Shown here: in pieces, positions 19,244 through 28,384 of the stretch
Numbering within the stretch: the first letter of the stretch is position 1
Layout of the letters: each line of letters starts with the position of its first letter
NCBI RefSeq assembly: GCF_024305175.1
Contig: NZ_JAMWYY010000016.1
Location: 1 to 56,305, forward strand
Direction: 5' to 3'
DNA length: 56,305 bases
Source of the DNA: Flavobacterium sp.
Lineage (GTDB): Bacteria > Bacteroidota > Bacteroidia > Flavobacteriales > Flavobacteriaceae
The notes under the pieces: generated by a model
Seen by the model: only the letters and a program-made list of their open reading frames with translations
The model's database searches: none
What the model was told of the DNA's origin: nothing
Made by a program: the position numbers and the translations under genes

Positions 19244-22189
19244 ATGCGGTTAACGGTTTTTTACTTATTGTTGTTCATACAGGTTGCTGTCGCCCAGCAA
19301 CAGGCAAAGGTATTTGATGATTACAAAACCCCCGCCGAGAAAAAATGGGTAGATAGTATTTACAGAAGCATGACCTTTGAAGAAAGGGTAGGGCAGCTTT
19401 TTATGGTTGCGGCATACTCTAATAAAGATACTTCTCATGTTCATGGTATAGATAAGCTTGTAAGCGACTATAAAATAGGCGGCGTTATCTTTTTTCAGGG
19501 TGGGCCGGTAAGACAGGCAAAGTTAACCAACCGTTATCAGGCAAAATCAAAAGTTCCGCTTTTTGTGGGAATTGATGCCGAGTGGGGCCTTAGCATGCGC
19601 TTAGATTCAACGTACCGCTATCCCTGGAATATGACTCTTGGTGCCGTTCAGGATATGGAGCTGATAGAAATGATGGGCGAGCAGATGGGAATGCAGTCTA
19701 ACCGGATGGGAATCCATTTTACTTTTGCCCCCGTGCTGGATATCAACACCAATCCGTTAAACCCGATTATAGGCAACCGTTCTTTTGGCGAAAGCAAGAA
19801 AAATGTTACCGAACGTGCACTGGCTTATATGAAAGGGTTGCAGAGCCAGGGCGTTTATGCAACAGGTAAACACTTCCCGGGGCATGGCGATACCGCAACC
19901 GATTCGCATTATTCATTGCCATACCTGCCTTTTTCTGTAGAAAGGCTCGAAGATCTTGAGCTTTACCCTTATAAAAAACTGTTTGATGCCGGGCTTGCCA
20001 GTGTTATGGTGGCTCACCTTAATGTGCCCAGTATAGAGCCGACACCTAACTATCCTACGTCATTATCTTATAATGTTATAACTAAAATATTGCAGGAGCA
20101 AATGGGCTTTAAAGGCCTTATTTTTACAGATGCGCTGAACATGAAAGGTGCCAGTAATTTTTTACAGCCGGGCGCAGTAGACCTTGAGGCTTTTCTTGCC
20201 GGTAATGATGTGCTTCTTTTCAGCGAAAATGTACCTGTAGCTATAGAAAAATTCAGGCAGGCATACAGCAGCAAGGTGCTTACAGAAGACAGGCTGGCTT
20301 ACTCAGTAAGAAAAATACTTGCATATAAATACAGGTCAGGGCTTAACAGCTACAAGCCTGTTGATATGAACAATTTGTATACAGATTTGAATGCTTATGA
20401 GTATGACGACCTGAATTACAAGTTATATGAATCGGCAGTAACCGTTCTAAAGAATGATACTGAAATTGTTCCGGTTGAGCATCTTGAAAATGAAAATATT
20501 GCCTATGTAAAATTAGGTGATGATAGCGGTAATGATTATTTAACCACGTTACAAAAATATACTGCCGTAACCGAGGTAAAAGAAGACACGCTGCCAAAGC
20601 TGATGCGTGAGCTTGAAAATTATACTAAGGTTATAATTGGTTATCATAAAGCCGATGGCGCATGGAAGAAACATAACTTTTCGGATACAGAGCTTGCGTG
20701 GCTTGATACTATAGCAAAACACAAAAAAGTAATACTTACAGTGTTTGCTAAACCTTATACCCTGATGTCAGTAAAAGATTTTACGAACATTGAAAGTGTT
20801 ATACTGGCATACCAGAATAATACATTTGCCCAAACGGTAGCCGCCGAAATAGTATTTGGTGCTTTGGGCGCTAAGGGTAAAATTCCGGTTAGCATAAATA
20901 ATGCCTTCGCTGTTAATGACGGCTTACAGACCCGTGAGTTAGGAAGGCTTGGCTTTACCACTCCGCATAATGTAGGCATGAATACCGCCATGCTTACCAA
21001 AATAGACCTTATAGCACAAAAGGCTATTAACGAGAAAATGACTCCGGGCCTTCAGGTGCTGGTGGCACGCAGGGGTAAGGTAATCTATCAAAAGTCATTT
21101 GGCTATCATACATATGACAACGAAATGCCGGTGAAAAATTCAGATATATATGATGTGGCATCTTTAACAAAAATGCTGTCTACACTGCCCGACCTTATGC
21201 AGTTGTATGACAGGGGAGAAGTTAAGCTTGATGCTAAACTGGGCAAGATGCTGAAAGAATTTTCCCGTACCGATAAAAAAAATATCACCCTTAAAGACAT
21301 GTTGCTCCACCAGGCGCGTTTCCAGCCGTGGATGGCCTTCTATCAGCAGACACTGGACAGTAACAAACAACCTGATTCTGCTTACTACAGGAAAACGTAC
21401 AGCGCGGAGTTTCCGTTTCAGGTTGCAGAAAACCTGTATATAAGGCGTGACTATCCTGATACTATTATCGCACAAATTGCAGGGAGCAAGCTTCTGCGCA
21501 AAAAAGAATATAAATACAGCGATTTTTCTTTTATCCTGCTTAAGGAATATTTGGAGCGTAAAACAGGTAAGCCTTTAGATAAGCTTAGTGATGTTGCCTT
21601 TTATAAGCCTTTAGGAGCTTCTTCTACAACATATAACCCGCTGCGCAAGTTTGATATGTGTATTATTCCGCCAACCGAAGTAGATACTTATTTCCGCCAC
21701 CAAACCATACAGGGTTATGTGCATGATATGGCCGCTGCCATGCAGGATGGTGTTGCGGGCCATGCGGGCTTGTTTTCTAACGCTATGGATGTTGCCAAGA
21801 TTATGCAGATGTATCTTAATAAAGGCGAATATGGGGGTAAGCGTTATTTTTCTGAAGAGACATTTAACACTTTTAATACCTGCTATGCCTGTAAAGACGG
21901 TAACAGGCGCGGCCTGGGCTTTGATAAGCCACAGATTGAAAAATCAGGGCCAACCTGCGGATGTGTGAGTAAAGAAAGTTTCGGGCATACAGGCTTTACG
22001 GGAACAATGGCCTGGGCCGACCCTGAAACAGAGATAGTATATGTTTTTCTTTCTAACCGAACTTATCCTGAAGCAGGTGAAAACCGGCTATCGAAGAACA
22101 ATATAAGAGAAGATATACAAAAAATAATTCAGGAAGCGGTAATGGATGAAACGCCGCAGACAGAACCTGAAGATAACAACACAAAATAG
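19244..22189 (+). CDS. Exported glycoside hydrolase family 3 / serine beta-lactamase-type hydrolase fusion
   Basis: A 981-residue exported two-enzyme protein. The signal peptide is MRLTVFYLLLFIQVAVAQ; the in-frame codon at 19208 adds an unlikely leader. The N-terminal GH3 domain (about 30-370) has KHFPGHGDT, the DSH acid/base motif and the nucleophile region FTDALNMKG, as in NagZ-type beta-N-acetylglucosaminidases. A linking alpha/beta domain follows. The last 380 residues are a penicillin-binding/class C beta-lactamase fold with SLTK (catalytic Ser/Lys), YSD in place of YxN, and HTGFTGT. The probable role is periplasmic cell-wall turnover. Confidence 0.9.
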   Translation: MRLTVFYLLLFIQVAVAQQQAKVFDDYKTPAEKKWVDSIYRSMTFEERVGQLFMVAAYSNKDTSHVHGIDKLVSDYKIGGVIFFQGGPVRQAKLTNRYQAKSKVPLFVGIDAEWGLSMRLDSTYRYPWNMTLGAVQDMELIEMMGEQMGMQSNRMGIHFTFAPVLDINTNPLNPIIGNRSFGESKKNVTERALAYMKGLQSQGVYATGKHFPGHGDTATDSHYSLPYLPFSVERLEDLELYPYKKLFDAGLASVMVAHLNVPSIEPTPNYPTSLSYNVITKILQEQMGFKGLIFTDALNMKGASNFLQPGAVDLEAFLAGNDVLLFSENVPVAIEKFRQAYSSKVLTEDRLAYSVRKILAYKYRSGLNSYKPVDMNNLYTDLNAYEYDDLNYKLYESAVTVLKNDTEIVPVEHLENENIAYVKLGDDSGNDYLTTLQKYTAVTEVKEDTLPKLMRELENYTKVIIGYHKADGAWKKHNFSDTELAWLDTIAKHKKVILTVFAKPYTLMSVKDFTNIESVILAYQNNTFAQTVAAEIVFGALGAKGKIPVSINNAFAVNDGLQTRELGRLGFTTPHNVGMNTAMLTKIDLIAQKAINEKMTPGLQVLVARRGKVIYQKSFGYHTYDNEMPVKNSDIYDVASLTKMLSTLPDLMQLYDRGEVKLDAKLGKMLKEFSRTDKKNITLKDMLLHQARFQPWMAFYQQTLDSNKQPDSAYYRKTYSAEFPFQVAENLYIRRDYPDTIIAQIAGSKLLRKKEYKYSDFSFILLKEYLERKTGKPLDKLSDVAFYKPLGASSTTYNPLRKFDMCIIPPTEVDTYFRHQTIQGYVHDMAAAMQDGVAGHAGLFSNAMDVAKIMQMYLNKGEYGGKRYFSEETFNTFNTCYACKDGNRRGLGFDKPQIEKSGPTCGCVSKESFGHTGFTGTMAWADPETEIVYVFLSNRTYPEAGENRLSKNNIREDIQKIIQEAVMDETPQTEPEDNNTK

Positions 22190-22195
22190 TTTTAT

Positions 22196-22651
22196 ATGCA
22201 ATCTGAAGCTGTTACACCGCAGGACTACATACAATCATTACCTGAAGAAAGGCAGGCTGCCATGCAGCAATTAAGGCAGGTAATACAGGAAAATCTGCCG
22301 AAAGGTTTCAAGGAATGCATGGCCTATGGCATGCTTGGCTATGTTGTGCCGCATGAAACCTATCCGCCGGGTTATCATTGTAACCCTAAGACACCGCTGC
22401 CGTTTTTAAGCATTGCTTCACAAAAAAACTTTATAGCATTATACCATATGGGGCTTTATGCCGATAAGGAACTTTATGAATGGTTTGTGTCACAATACCC
22501 CAACCACAGTAAGTACAAGCTTGATATTGGAAAAAGCTGTATCCGTTTTAAAAAGCCTGAAGCCATACCGTATGAACTAATAGCTGAACTGCTTACTAAG
22601 ATGACACCACAGCAGTGGATTACACTTTATGAAACAAATTATAAACGCTGA
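22196..22651 (+). CDS. DUF1801 domain protein
   Basis: A 151-residue soluble protein of the YdhG/DUF1801 group: an N-terminal helix pair (PQDYIQSLPEERQAAMQQLRQVI), then MAYGMLGY and a core with FIALYHMG and KSCIRFKKPE. The biochemical role of this fold is not established; some members are called iron chaperones by similarity to frataxin-like proteins. It starts six bases after the GH3 fusion and is therefore probably co-transcribed. A terminator follows. Confidence 0.8.
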   Translation: MQSEAVTPQDYIQSLPEERQAAMQQLRQVIQENLPKGFKECMAYGMLGYVVPHETYPPGYHCNPKTPLPFLSIASQKNFIALYHMGLYADKELYEWFVSQYPNHSKYKLDIGKSCIRFKKPEAIPYELIAELLTKMTPQQWITLYETNYKR

Positions 22652-22685
22652 TTTTAGCAGGTTTTATATTACGTTAATTTCATAT

Positions 22686-22711
22686 AAAAACAGGTTTAGC
22701 CTGTTTTTTTT
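22686..22711 (+). terminator. Intrinsic terminator after the DUF1801 gene
   Basis: A 9-base stem AAAAACAGG / CCTGTTTTT around a 5-base loop, with the T tract continuing to 22711. Confidence 0.88.
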
Positions 22712-22745
22712 ATTTAAATTCGTTACTTTATTCTGATACGTTTTT

Positions 22746-23879
22746 ATGAAAATCGCAATAGTATGTTATCCAACCTTTGGCGGTAGCGGCGTTGTGGCTA
22801 CAGAGCTGGGTCTGGAACTGGCGCGCCGCGGGCACGAAATACACTTTATAACCTACAGCCAGCCCGTAAGGCTTGCCCTGCTAAACCCGAATATATTTTA
22901 TCATGAAGTGCACGTACCGGAGTATCCGTTGTTTCTTTATCAGCCGTATGAGCTTGCACTTTCCAGTAAGCTGGTAGATATGGTTAAGCTGCACGGCATA
23001 GAGCTTTTGCACGTGCATTATGCCATACCCCACGCTTATGCAGGCTATATGGCAAAAAAAATGCTGAAAGAGCAGGGCATTAAAATACCTATGGTTACCA
23101 CATTGCACGGTACTGATATAACTCTTGTGGGCAATCACCCGACTTATAAGCCTGCGGTAAGCTTTAGCATTAACCATTCGGATATTGTAACATCAGTATC
23201 GCAAAACCTGAAGGATGAAACCTACAGGCTTTTTGATATTAACAGGGATATAACGGTTATCCCGAACTTTATTGAAATCGATAAAAAGAAAACTGACATA
23301 ACATCTGAGTGCCACCGCAGCATGATGGCTACAGAAACACAGAAAATTGTAACCCATATCAGTAACTTCAGGGAAGTAAAAAGGATACCCGATGTTATAA
23401 AGATTTTCAACCAGATACAAAAGGTTATGCCTGCCAAGCTGATGATGGTAGGCGATGGCCCCGAGAAAGCGCCCGCCGAGCGTTTGTGCCGCGAACTGGG
23501 CATAAGCGATAAAGTAATATTTTTTGGCAACAGCAGCGAAATTGATAAGATTTTGTGCTTTACCGATTTATTCCTGCTTCCTTCCCAAACTGAAAGTTTC
23601 GGGCTTGCAGCACTTGAAGCTATGGCCTGTGGCGTACCTGTAATATCGAGTAACACCGGCGGCTTACCGGAGGTGAACAGGGAAGGTTTTTCAGGCTATT
23701 TAGGTAATGTGGGCGATGTGGATTATATGGCGCAAAAAGCCATATCTATTTTAAGTGATGATAATGTATTATATCAATTTAAGTCTAACGCTTTAAAAGT
23801 GGCACAGGAATTTGATATACACCAGGTAATGCCGATGTATGAAAACCTGTACCGCAAAGCTTTAAAACAATCCGTATGA
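22746..23879 (+). CDS. bshA: N-acetyl-alpha-D-glucosaminyl L-malate synthase BshA (bacillithiol synthesis)
   Basis: A 377-residue GT4-family glycosyltransferase that joins UDP-GlcNAc and L-malate, the first step of bacillithiol synthesis. Family marks are the N-terminal CYPTFGGSGVVATELG glycine loop, HVHYAIPHA, TTLHGTDITLVG and the C-terminal ESFGLAALEAMACGVPVI nucleotide-sugar site with the EX7E pair. It predicts bacillithiol as a low-molecular-weight thiol here; bshB and bshC are not in this window. Its stop overlaps the start of the next gene by four bases (ATGA). Confidence 0.93.
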   Translation: MKIAIVCYPTFGGSGVVATELGLELARRGHEIHFITYSQPVRLALLNPNIFYHEVHVPEYPLFLYQPYELALSSKLVDMVKLHGIELLHVHYAIPHAYAGYMAKKMLKEQGIKIPMVTTLHGTDITLVGNHPTYKPAVSFSINHSDIVTSVSQNLKDETYRLFDINRDITVIPNFIEIDKKKTDITSECHRSMMATETQKIVTHISNFREVKRIPDVIKIFNQIQKVMPAKLMMVGDGPEKAPAERLCRELGISDKVIFFGNSSEIDKILCFTDLFLLPSQTESFGLAALEAMACGVPVISSNTGGLPEVNREGFSGYLGNVGDVDYMAQKAISILSDDNVLYQFKSNALKVAQEFDIHQVMPMYENLYRKALKQSV

Positions 23880-24322
23880 AACAGTTAACATTAATATGCC
23901 TTTTGGCAATATCACTTTTTGGCTGTAACAGTAAAAAAGCAGCTACTAACGGAGAAGAATTTACAATACTCGCCCAAAGCGGCTATGGAGGTCGTCATAC
24001 GGAATCGCACGAGCTTGTGAAAAATGAGCAGCAGTTTTTGGCACTTTGCAAGGAGCTTAACATAGAGACCATACCACAGGTAGATTTTACCAAAAATAAT
24101 GTAGTAGCGGTATTTATGGGGCAAAAGAGAAGCGGTGGCTACAGCATCACTGTAGAGAAAGTAGTTATAGATGGCAATACCGCACAGGTGTTAGTTAAAA
24201 ACACACTTCCTGAACAGGGCGCTATGGTAACTATGGCACTTACGGCACCATATTGTGTAGCTGCCATACCTAAAACCGATAAAGTTATTGTTAAGGAAAA
24301 CCCGGTACTGATAGAAAAATAA
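23876..24322 (+). CDS. PrcB-family lipoprotein
   Basis: A 148-residue lipoprotein with lipobox LFGC at about residue 17, then a small beta-rich domain with KNNVVAVFMGQKRSGGYSI, typical of the C-terminal domain of the PrcB subunit of the treponemal dentilisin protease complex. No protease genes of that complex are adjacent, so the role here is unknown. The ATG overlaps the bshA stop, suggesting translational coupling. It ends one base before the convergent gene. Confidence 0.72.
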   Translation: MKQLTLICLLAISLFGCNSKKAATNGEEFTILAQSGYGGRHTESHELVKNEQQFLALCKELNIETIPQVDFTKNNVVAVFMGQKRSGGYSITVEKVVIDGNTAQVLVKNTLPEQGAMVTMALTAPYCVAAIPKTDKVIVKENPVLIEK

Positions 24323-24323
24323 C

Positions 24324-25172
24324 TTATTGCAGCTCTATTTCCGCATATACGGGAAGGTGGTCTGACAAGTAGCGGCATTTTTGCGAGTCGCTTAAAACAG
24401 CATACTTTTTCACCTTCATGCTTTTAGGCACAAAAATATAATCAATTCGCCTTGTTACAGGTTTAGTAAACTCAAAAGCGTTGAATGTGCCCTCGGGCCC
24501 AAATATAAGATCTGCAACATCTTTAGTATCGTTAAGCTGCTGTTTTATAATGGTTACAGGCTCGCTGTCAGGCTCAAGGTTAAAATCTCCTGTAAGCACA
24601 AAAGGCAGGTTGTCTTTATTGACTTCTTTTATTTTTTGGAGGATTAGCTTTGCGCTTTCGGCACGTGCTTTCTCGCCAACATGGTCAAAGTGGGTATTAA
24701 AAACCCAAATCTTTTTGCCGTTCTGCTTATCTTCAAACAGTCCGTAAGTACAGATACGGTTAAGTGCGGCATCCCACCCTGTAGAGGGTACATCGGGGGT
24801 TTCAGAAAGCCAGAAGGTAGATTGCCTTAGTAGCTTATACTTTTGGGTATTGTAAAATATAGCTGAATATTCACCTTTTTTTGCCCCGTCATCCCTGCCT
24901 ACGCCAATGGCATCATACTGGTTATTGAACTGCGATAGAAGGTAAGCCATCTGGTTAGGCAGTGCTTCCTGAACGCCCATAAAATCAGGTTCATAAAACT
25001 TAATTTGCCGGGCAAGCTGTTCTTTTCGGTTATCCCACCTGTTATCGCCATCGCCTGCATGATCCAGCCTTATGTTATAGCTCATTACTTTTACGGTTTG
25101 TGCCTGCAAACCTGTATAACATATTAGTGCCATAATAAATGTAAACAAGGTGTATCGGTTGATGGTTTTCAT
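24324..25172 (-). CDS. Exported endonuclease/exonuclease/phosphatase family protein
   Basis: A 282-residue secreted metal-dependent phosphodiesterase or nuclease of the DNase I fold. The signal peptide ends near GLQAQ (about residue 25). Fold motifs in order: MSYNIRLD (Asn), GVQEAL (catalytic Glu), FNTHFDH (His), LTGDFNLEPDS (Asp/Asn) and SDHLPVYAEI (the terminal catalytic His). The substrate could be nucleic acid, a sugar phosphate or a phospholipid. It appears monocistronic. Confidence 0.85.
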   Translation of the reverse strand: MKTINRYTLFTFIMALICYTGLQAQTVKVMSYNIRLDHAGDGDNRWDNRKEQLARQIKFYEPDFMGVQEALPNQMAYLLSQFNNQYDAIGVGRDDGAKKGEYSAIFYNTQKYKLLRQSTFWLSETPDVPSTGWDAALNRICTYGLFEDKQNGKKIWVFNTHFDHVGEKARAESAKLILQKIKEVNKDNLPFVLTGDFNLEPDSEPVTIIKQQLNDTKDVADLIFGPEGTFNAFEFTKPVTRRIDYIFVPKSMKVKKYAVLSDSQKCRYLSDHLPVYAEIELQ

Positions 25173-25214
25173 GTCTGGCTATTTTAGTTACCCTGCAAAT
25201 ATATCCGGAAGCAG

Positions 25215-26843
25215 TTATACCTGTATTACACCCAGGTTAAATTGTTTTTCTATCGGGGCGTGGTTGGCAGCCTCTATACCCATAGAGATCCAGGTACGGG
25301 TTTCCATCGGGTCTATAATAGCATCCGTCCATAGCCTTGCTGCGGCATAGTAGGGCGATACCTGTGCATCATAGCGGGCTTTTATTTTGTCAAAAAGCTC
25401 AGCTTCTTTCTCAGGGGTAATCTCTTCGCCACGGGCTTTTAAAGAAGAGGCCTCTATCTGTAATAAAACCTTTGCTGCCTGTGTGCCGCCCATAACGGCA
25501 AGCTCTGCGCTTGGCCATGCAAATATAAGGCGCGGGTCATAAGCCTTACCGCACATGGCATAATTACCGGCCCCGTATGAGTTACCCACCACAACGGTAA
25601 ACTTAGGCACTACAGAGTTGCTCACGGCATTAACCATTTTTGCACCGTCTTTAATAATGCCGCCGTGTTCTGATTTACTGCCTACCATAAAGCCTGTAAC
25701 ATCTTGCAGAAATACAAGCGGTATCTTCTTTTGGTTACAGTTGGCAATAAAGCGTGTAGCTTTATCTGCACTGTCAGAGTATATAACCCCGCCAAACTGC
25801 ATTTCACCTTTTTTAGATTTTACCACTTTACGCTGATTGGCAACAATACCTACAGCCCAGCCATCTATACGCGCATATCCTGTAATAATGGTTTGTCCGT
25901 AACCTGCTTTATACTCTTCAAACTCGCTGTTATCTACCAGGCGGTTGATTATTTCCATCATGTCATACTGCTCTGTGCGCGACTTTGGCAGTATGCCGTA
26001 TATTTCTTTAGGGTCTGATGCCGGTTTTTGAGGCGCTGTGCGGCTAAAGCCTGCCGTGGTATAATCGCCTATCTTATCTACAATATTTTTTATGGTATCA
26101 AGGGCGTCCTTATCATCCTTTGCCTTATAATCGGTTACGCCCGATATTTCGCAGTGGGTTGTTGCACCGCCCAGCGTTTCGTTATCAATACTTTCGCCAA
26201 TGGCCGCCTTAACAAGGTAACTGCCTGCAAGGAATATACTGCCCGTTTTATCTACAATAAGGGCTTCATCGCTCATAATCGGTAAGTAAGCCCCTCCGGC
26301 TACACAACTGCCCATAACGGCTGCAATCTGGGTTATGCCCATACTGCTCATTATGGCATTATTGCGGAATATGCGCCCAAAGTGTTCTTTATCAGGGAAA
26401 ATCTCATCCTGCATAGGGAGGTAAACCCCTGCACTGTCCACAAGGTAAATTATAGGCAGCCTGTTTTCCATAGCTATTTCCTGTGCACGCAGGTTTTTTT
26501 TGCCCGTTATAGGGAACCATGCCCCGGCTTTTACTGTTGCATCATTAGCAACTACAATGCATTGTTTTCCGCGGATATACCCCATTTTTACCACCACACC
26601 CCCCGAAGGGCAGCCGCCGTGCTCGGCATACATGCCATCTCCAACAAAAGCACCAATTTCTATACTTTCTTTTTTAGGGTCTAAAAGGTAATCAATACGC
26701 TCACGGGCTGTCATTTTCCCTTCGCCGTGCAGTTTGGCTATCCTTTTTTCACCGCCCCCCAGTTTTACCTGTGCCAGCTTACGCTTCATGTCAGAAAGTA
26801 ACAGCTTATTGTGGTCTTCGTTTTTGTTGAAGTTGATATCCAT
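25215..26843 (-). CDS. Acyl-CoA carboxylase beta subunit (carboxyltransferase; methylcrotonyl/propionyl type)
   Basis: A 542-residue carboxyltransferase that moves carboxybiotin CO2 to an acyl-CoA. Both crotonase-fold halves are present: the N-terminal half with MGSCVAGGAYLPIMSDE and LGGATTHCEISGV, and the C-terminal half with LQDVTGFMVG, VVGNSYGAGNYAMCG and WPSAELAVMGG. The pattern is closest to 3-methylcrotonyl-CoA carboxylase beta (leucine degradation), but propionyl-CoA carboxylase cannot be excluded. No biotin-carboxylase/biotin-carrier subunit is adjacent, so the partner must be encoded elsewhere. Confidence 0.88.
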   Translation of the reverse strand: MDINFNKNEDHNKLLLSDMKRKLAQVKLGGGEKRIAKLHGEGKMTARERIDYLLDPKKESIEIGAFVGDGMYAEHGGCPSGGVVVKMGYIRGKQCIVVANDATVKAGAWFPITGKKNLRAQEIAMENRLPIIYLVDSAGVYLPMQDEIFPDKEHFGRIFRNNAIMSSMGITQIAAVMGSCVAGGAYLPIMSDEALIVDKTGSIFLAGSYLVKAAIGESIDNETLGGATTHCEISGVTDYKAKDDKDALDTIKNIVDKIGDYTTAGFSRTAPQKPASDPKEIYGILPKSRTEQYDMMEIINRLVDNSEFEEYKAGYGQTIITGYARIDGWAVGIVANQRKVVKSKKGEMQFGGVIYSDSADKATRFIANCNQKKIPLVFLQDVTGFMVGSKSEHGGIIKDGAKMVNAVSNSVVPKFTVVVGNSYGAGNYAMCGKAYDPRLIFAWPSAELAVMGGTQAAKVLLQIEASSLKARGEEITPEKEAELFDKIKARYDAQVSPYYAAARLWTDAIIDPMETRTWISMGIEAANHAPIEKQFNLGVIQV

Positions 26844-26934
26844 GGTGTTTTATGTAAATTTTATTGAAATAACAATTATTGGAGTGCTAAAATACGAAAA
26901 CGTTTGATATTGTTTTATACTGCATTATAATACT

Positions 26935-26971
26935 TATAAAAATGCAAAGGAACCGCACGTGCAGTCCCTTT
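26935..26971 (-). terminator. Terminator for the PiT-like membrane protein gene
   Basis: An almost perfect 26-base palindrome (26946-26971, two mismatches, GCACGTGC at the centre) lies after the stop at 26994 on the minus strand and is followed by a T-rich run in that direction. Confidence 0.65.
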
Positions 26972-26993
26972 ACTATTAATGTTTTATGTGAAT

Positions 26994-28112
26994 CTATCCT
27001 AACCCGAAAAATGAAAGCAGGTCCTGCTTAATTGCAGGGTTAACGGTTGCTGCCAACATTACCGATATTAATAGCCCAATTGTGGCATAAAGGAAATCTT
27101 TCCCTATTAGCCTCATTGCCTTTGTTTTATGCTTTTTGCCTTTTTTAAGGCGGGCCAGGTTAACTGCAATTTCCCTTCCGCCGATAAGCCCCAGGAACAC
27201 CCATGTAGTACTCATAGGTACAGTACTGATACGCAATTTGTATATAAGGATAAGCGCGTAGGTAAAATCTATTAATGTTGCAGCTCGCACATCTGATATG
27301 CGTACTTTTTCGCTCACTACCTGCTGAATTTTATCGCCCCTTAGGTAAAACAGTAACCCAAGCCCTAAAAATATAACCAGTGTAAATATAGAGAATTGCA
27401 GCACATCAAGCTTTCTGGGCAGGAACACGGCAACGTTAGCGCCATCCTGCATTACCCATACCGACCATAACAGCCCGCTTACCAGCCATTGGGCAACCAT
27501 CCAGCCGGGGTGTATTTTCCTGCTCTTGAATTTTTTACGGATATAGTTGTAACCAAAGTACCATACAAGTGCCGATACTATAAACGCTATAAGATAGCCC
27601 GATACACTTTTGGTAACCATTGATGTTATGCCGCTTGATGACGAACTGAAAACACTTAACATAAGGAAGGTTGTAGATACGGGCATCCTAAGTCGTGTGA
27701 GTATCAGCAACACCAGTGGCGCCATCAGCATAAAGAATGAGAAATTTTTAGGGTGGGGGTACTCGCTGCTGCCATCGGGTTTTAGCAGGCGCTGGTAGGT
27801 AACATCACCGTCAAAAATTATCCAGCTAATAGTAACTGTGGCAATAAATATTGCACCTGTATACAGCCATAATATATACCATTTGCGCTGTTTATTGCTT
27901 TCTATAAATGTTCCTAAAGATTGTATGCTATCGTTAGATACTGTTGCATAGGCAGCCGTAAAGAAGCCTATCCACATGGCAACCTGTGGCTGTCCGTAAA
28001 AAAGCGCACTTAAAATAAAAATGCTGAAGATAATTATGAGGAATACCTTTTCGTTAGAAAATCGCTCAATAACGCTTAATGGAGGTGTTTTTTTCCTGTA
28101 CTTCAGTTTCAT
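26994..28112 (-). CDS. Divergent PiT-family-like membrane protein
   Basis: A 372-residue polytopic membrane protein with around ten hydrophobic segments. Degenerate versions of both PiT (PHO-4) repeat motifs appear: SNDSIQSLG in the first half and DGANVAVF in the second, where canonical transporters have GANDxxN-type motifs. VSTTFL and VPMSTTWVFLGLIGG occur where PiT proteins have the PSSSSHTL/PVSTTHT loops. It is therefore probably an anion or phosphate transporter-like paralogue, or a non-transporting regulator. It is divergent from the DUF47-PiT operon. Confidence 0.65.
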   Translation of the reverse strand: MKLKYRKKTPPLSVIERFSNEKVFLIIIFSIFILSALFYGQPQVAMWIGFFTAAYATVSNDSIQSLGTFIESNKQRKWYILWLYTGAIFIATVTISWIIFDGDVTYQRLLKPDGSSEYPHPKNFSFFMLMAPLVLLILTRLRMPVSTTFLMLSVFSSSSSGITSMVTKSVSGYLIAFIVSALVWYFGYNYIRKKFKSRKIHPGWMVAQWLVSGLLWSVWVMQDGANVAVFLPRKLDVLQFSIFTLVIFLGLGLLFYLRGDKIQQVVSEKVRISDVRAATLIDFTYALILIYKLRISTVPMSTTWVFLGLIGGREIAVNLARLKKGKKHKTKAMRLIGKDFLYATIGLLISVMLAATVNPAIKQDLLSFFGLG

Positions 28113-28136
28113 TATGCAGAACTTTTAAAATTACTG

Positions 28137-28144
28137 CAAAGGTA
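28137..28144 (-). promoter_or_regulatory. -7 box for the PiT-like gene
   Basis: The minus strand reads TACCTTTG (TAnnTTTG) 25 bases before the start codon at 28112. Confidence 0.45.
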
Positions 28145-28269
28145 GCCTTTTATTAATGGTATGTCCTAACTCTGTTTTTTAAGTAAAGGTTAAGCGCCGG
28201 GTATGTTCAAAACAAGCTTAAAATAGAGTTTTATTATTTTATAATAATGATTTTAAATGGTTTAAACCT

Positions 28270-28365
28270 TAATTTTGCGATTTTTCCAACAGCGAAAATA
28301 AAACTTTATATAACACTTGGTTTATCATAAATTAACTATTTGTTAACATTGTGTAACTACATTTG
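28270..28365 (+). promoter_or_regulatory. Two -7 boxes upstream of the DUF47-PiT operon
   Basis: TAATTTTG at 28270-28277 and TACATTTG at 28358-28365 both match TAnnTTTG. The second has a TTTG at 28339-28342, a slightly short 15-base spacer, and lies 20 bases before the ATG. Two start sites would allow phosphate-dependent control, but no Pho-box is recognisable. Confidence 0.45.
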
Positions 28366-28384
28366 CGCCATAAAAATATAACTA

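Noticed and set aside
26844..26993. Promoter for the acyl-CoA carboxylase gene
   Set aside because: Only near matches to TAnnTTTG such as TATTTTAG were found, so no site was annotated.
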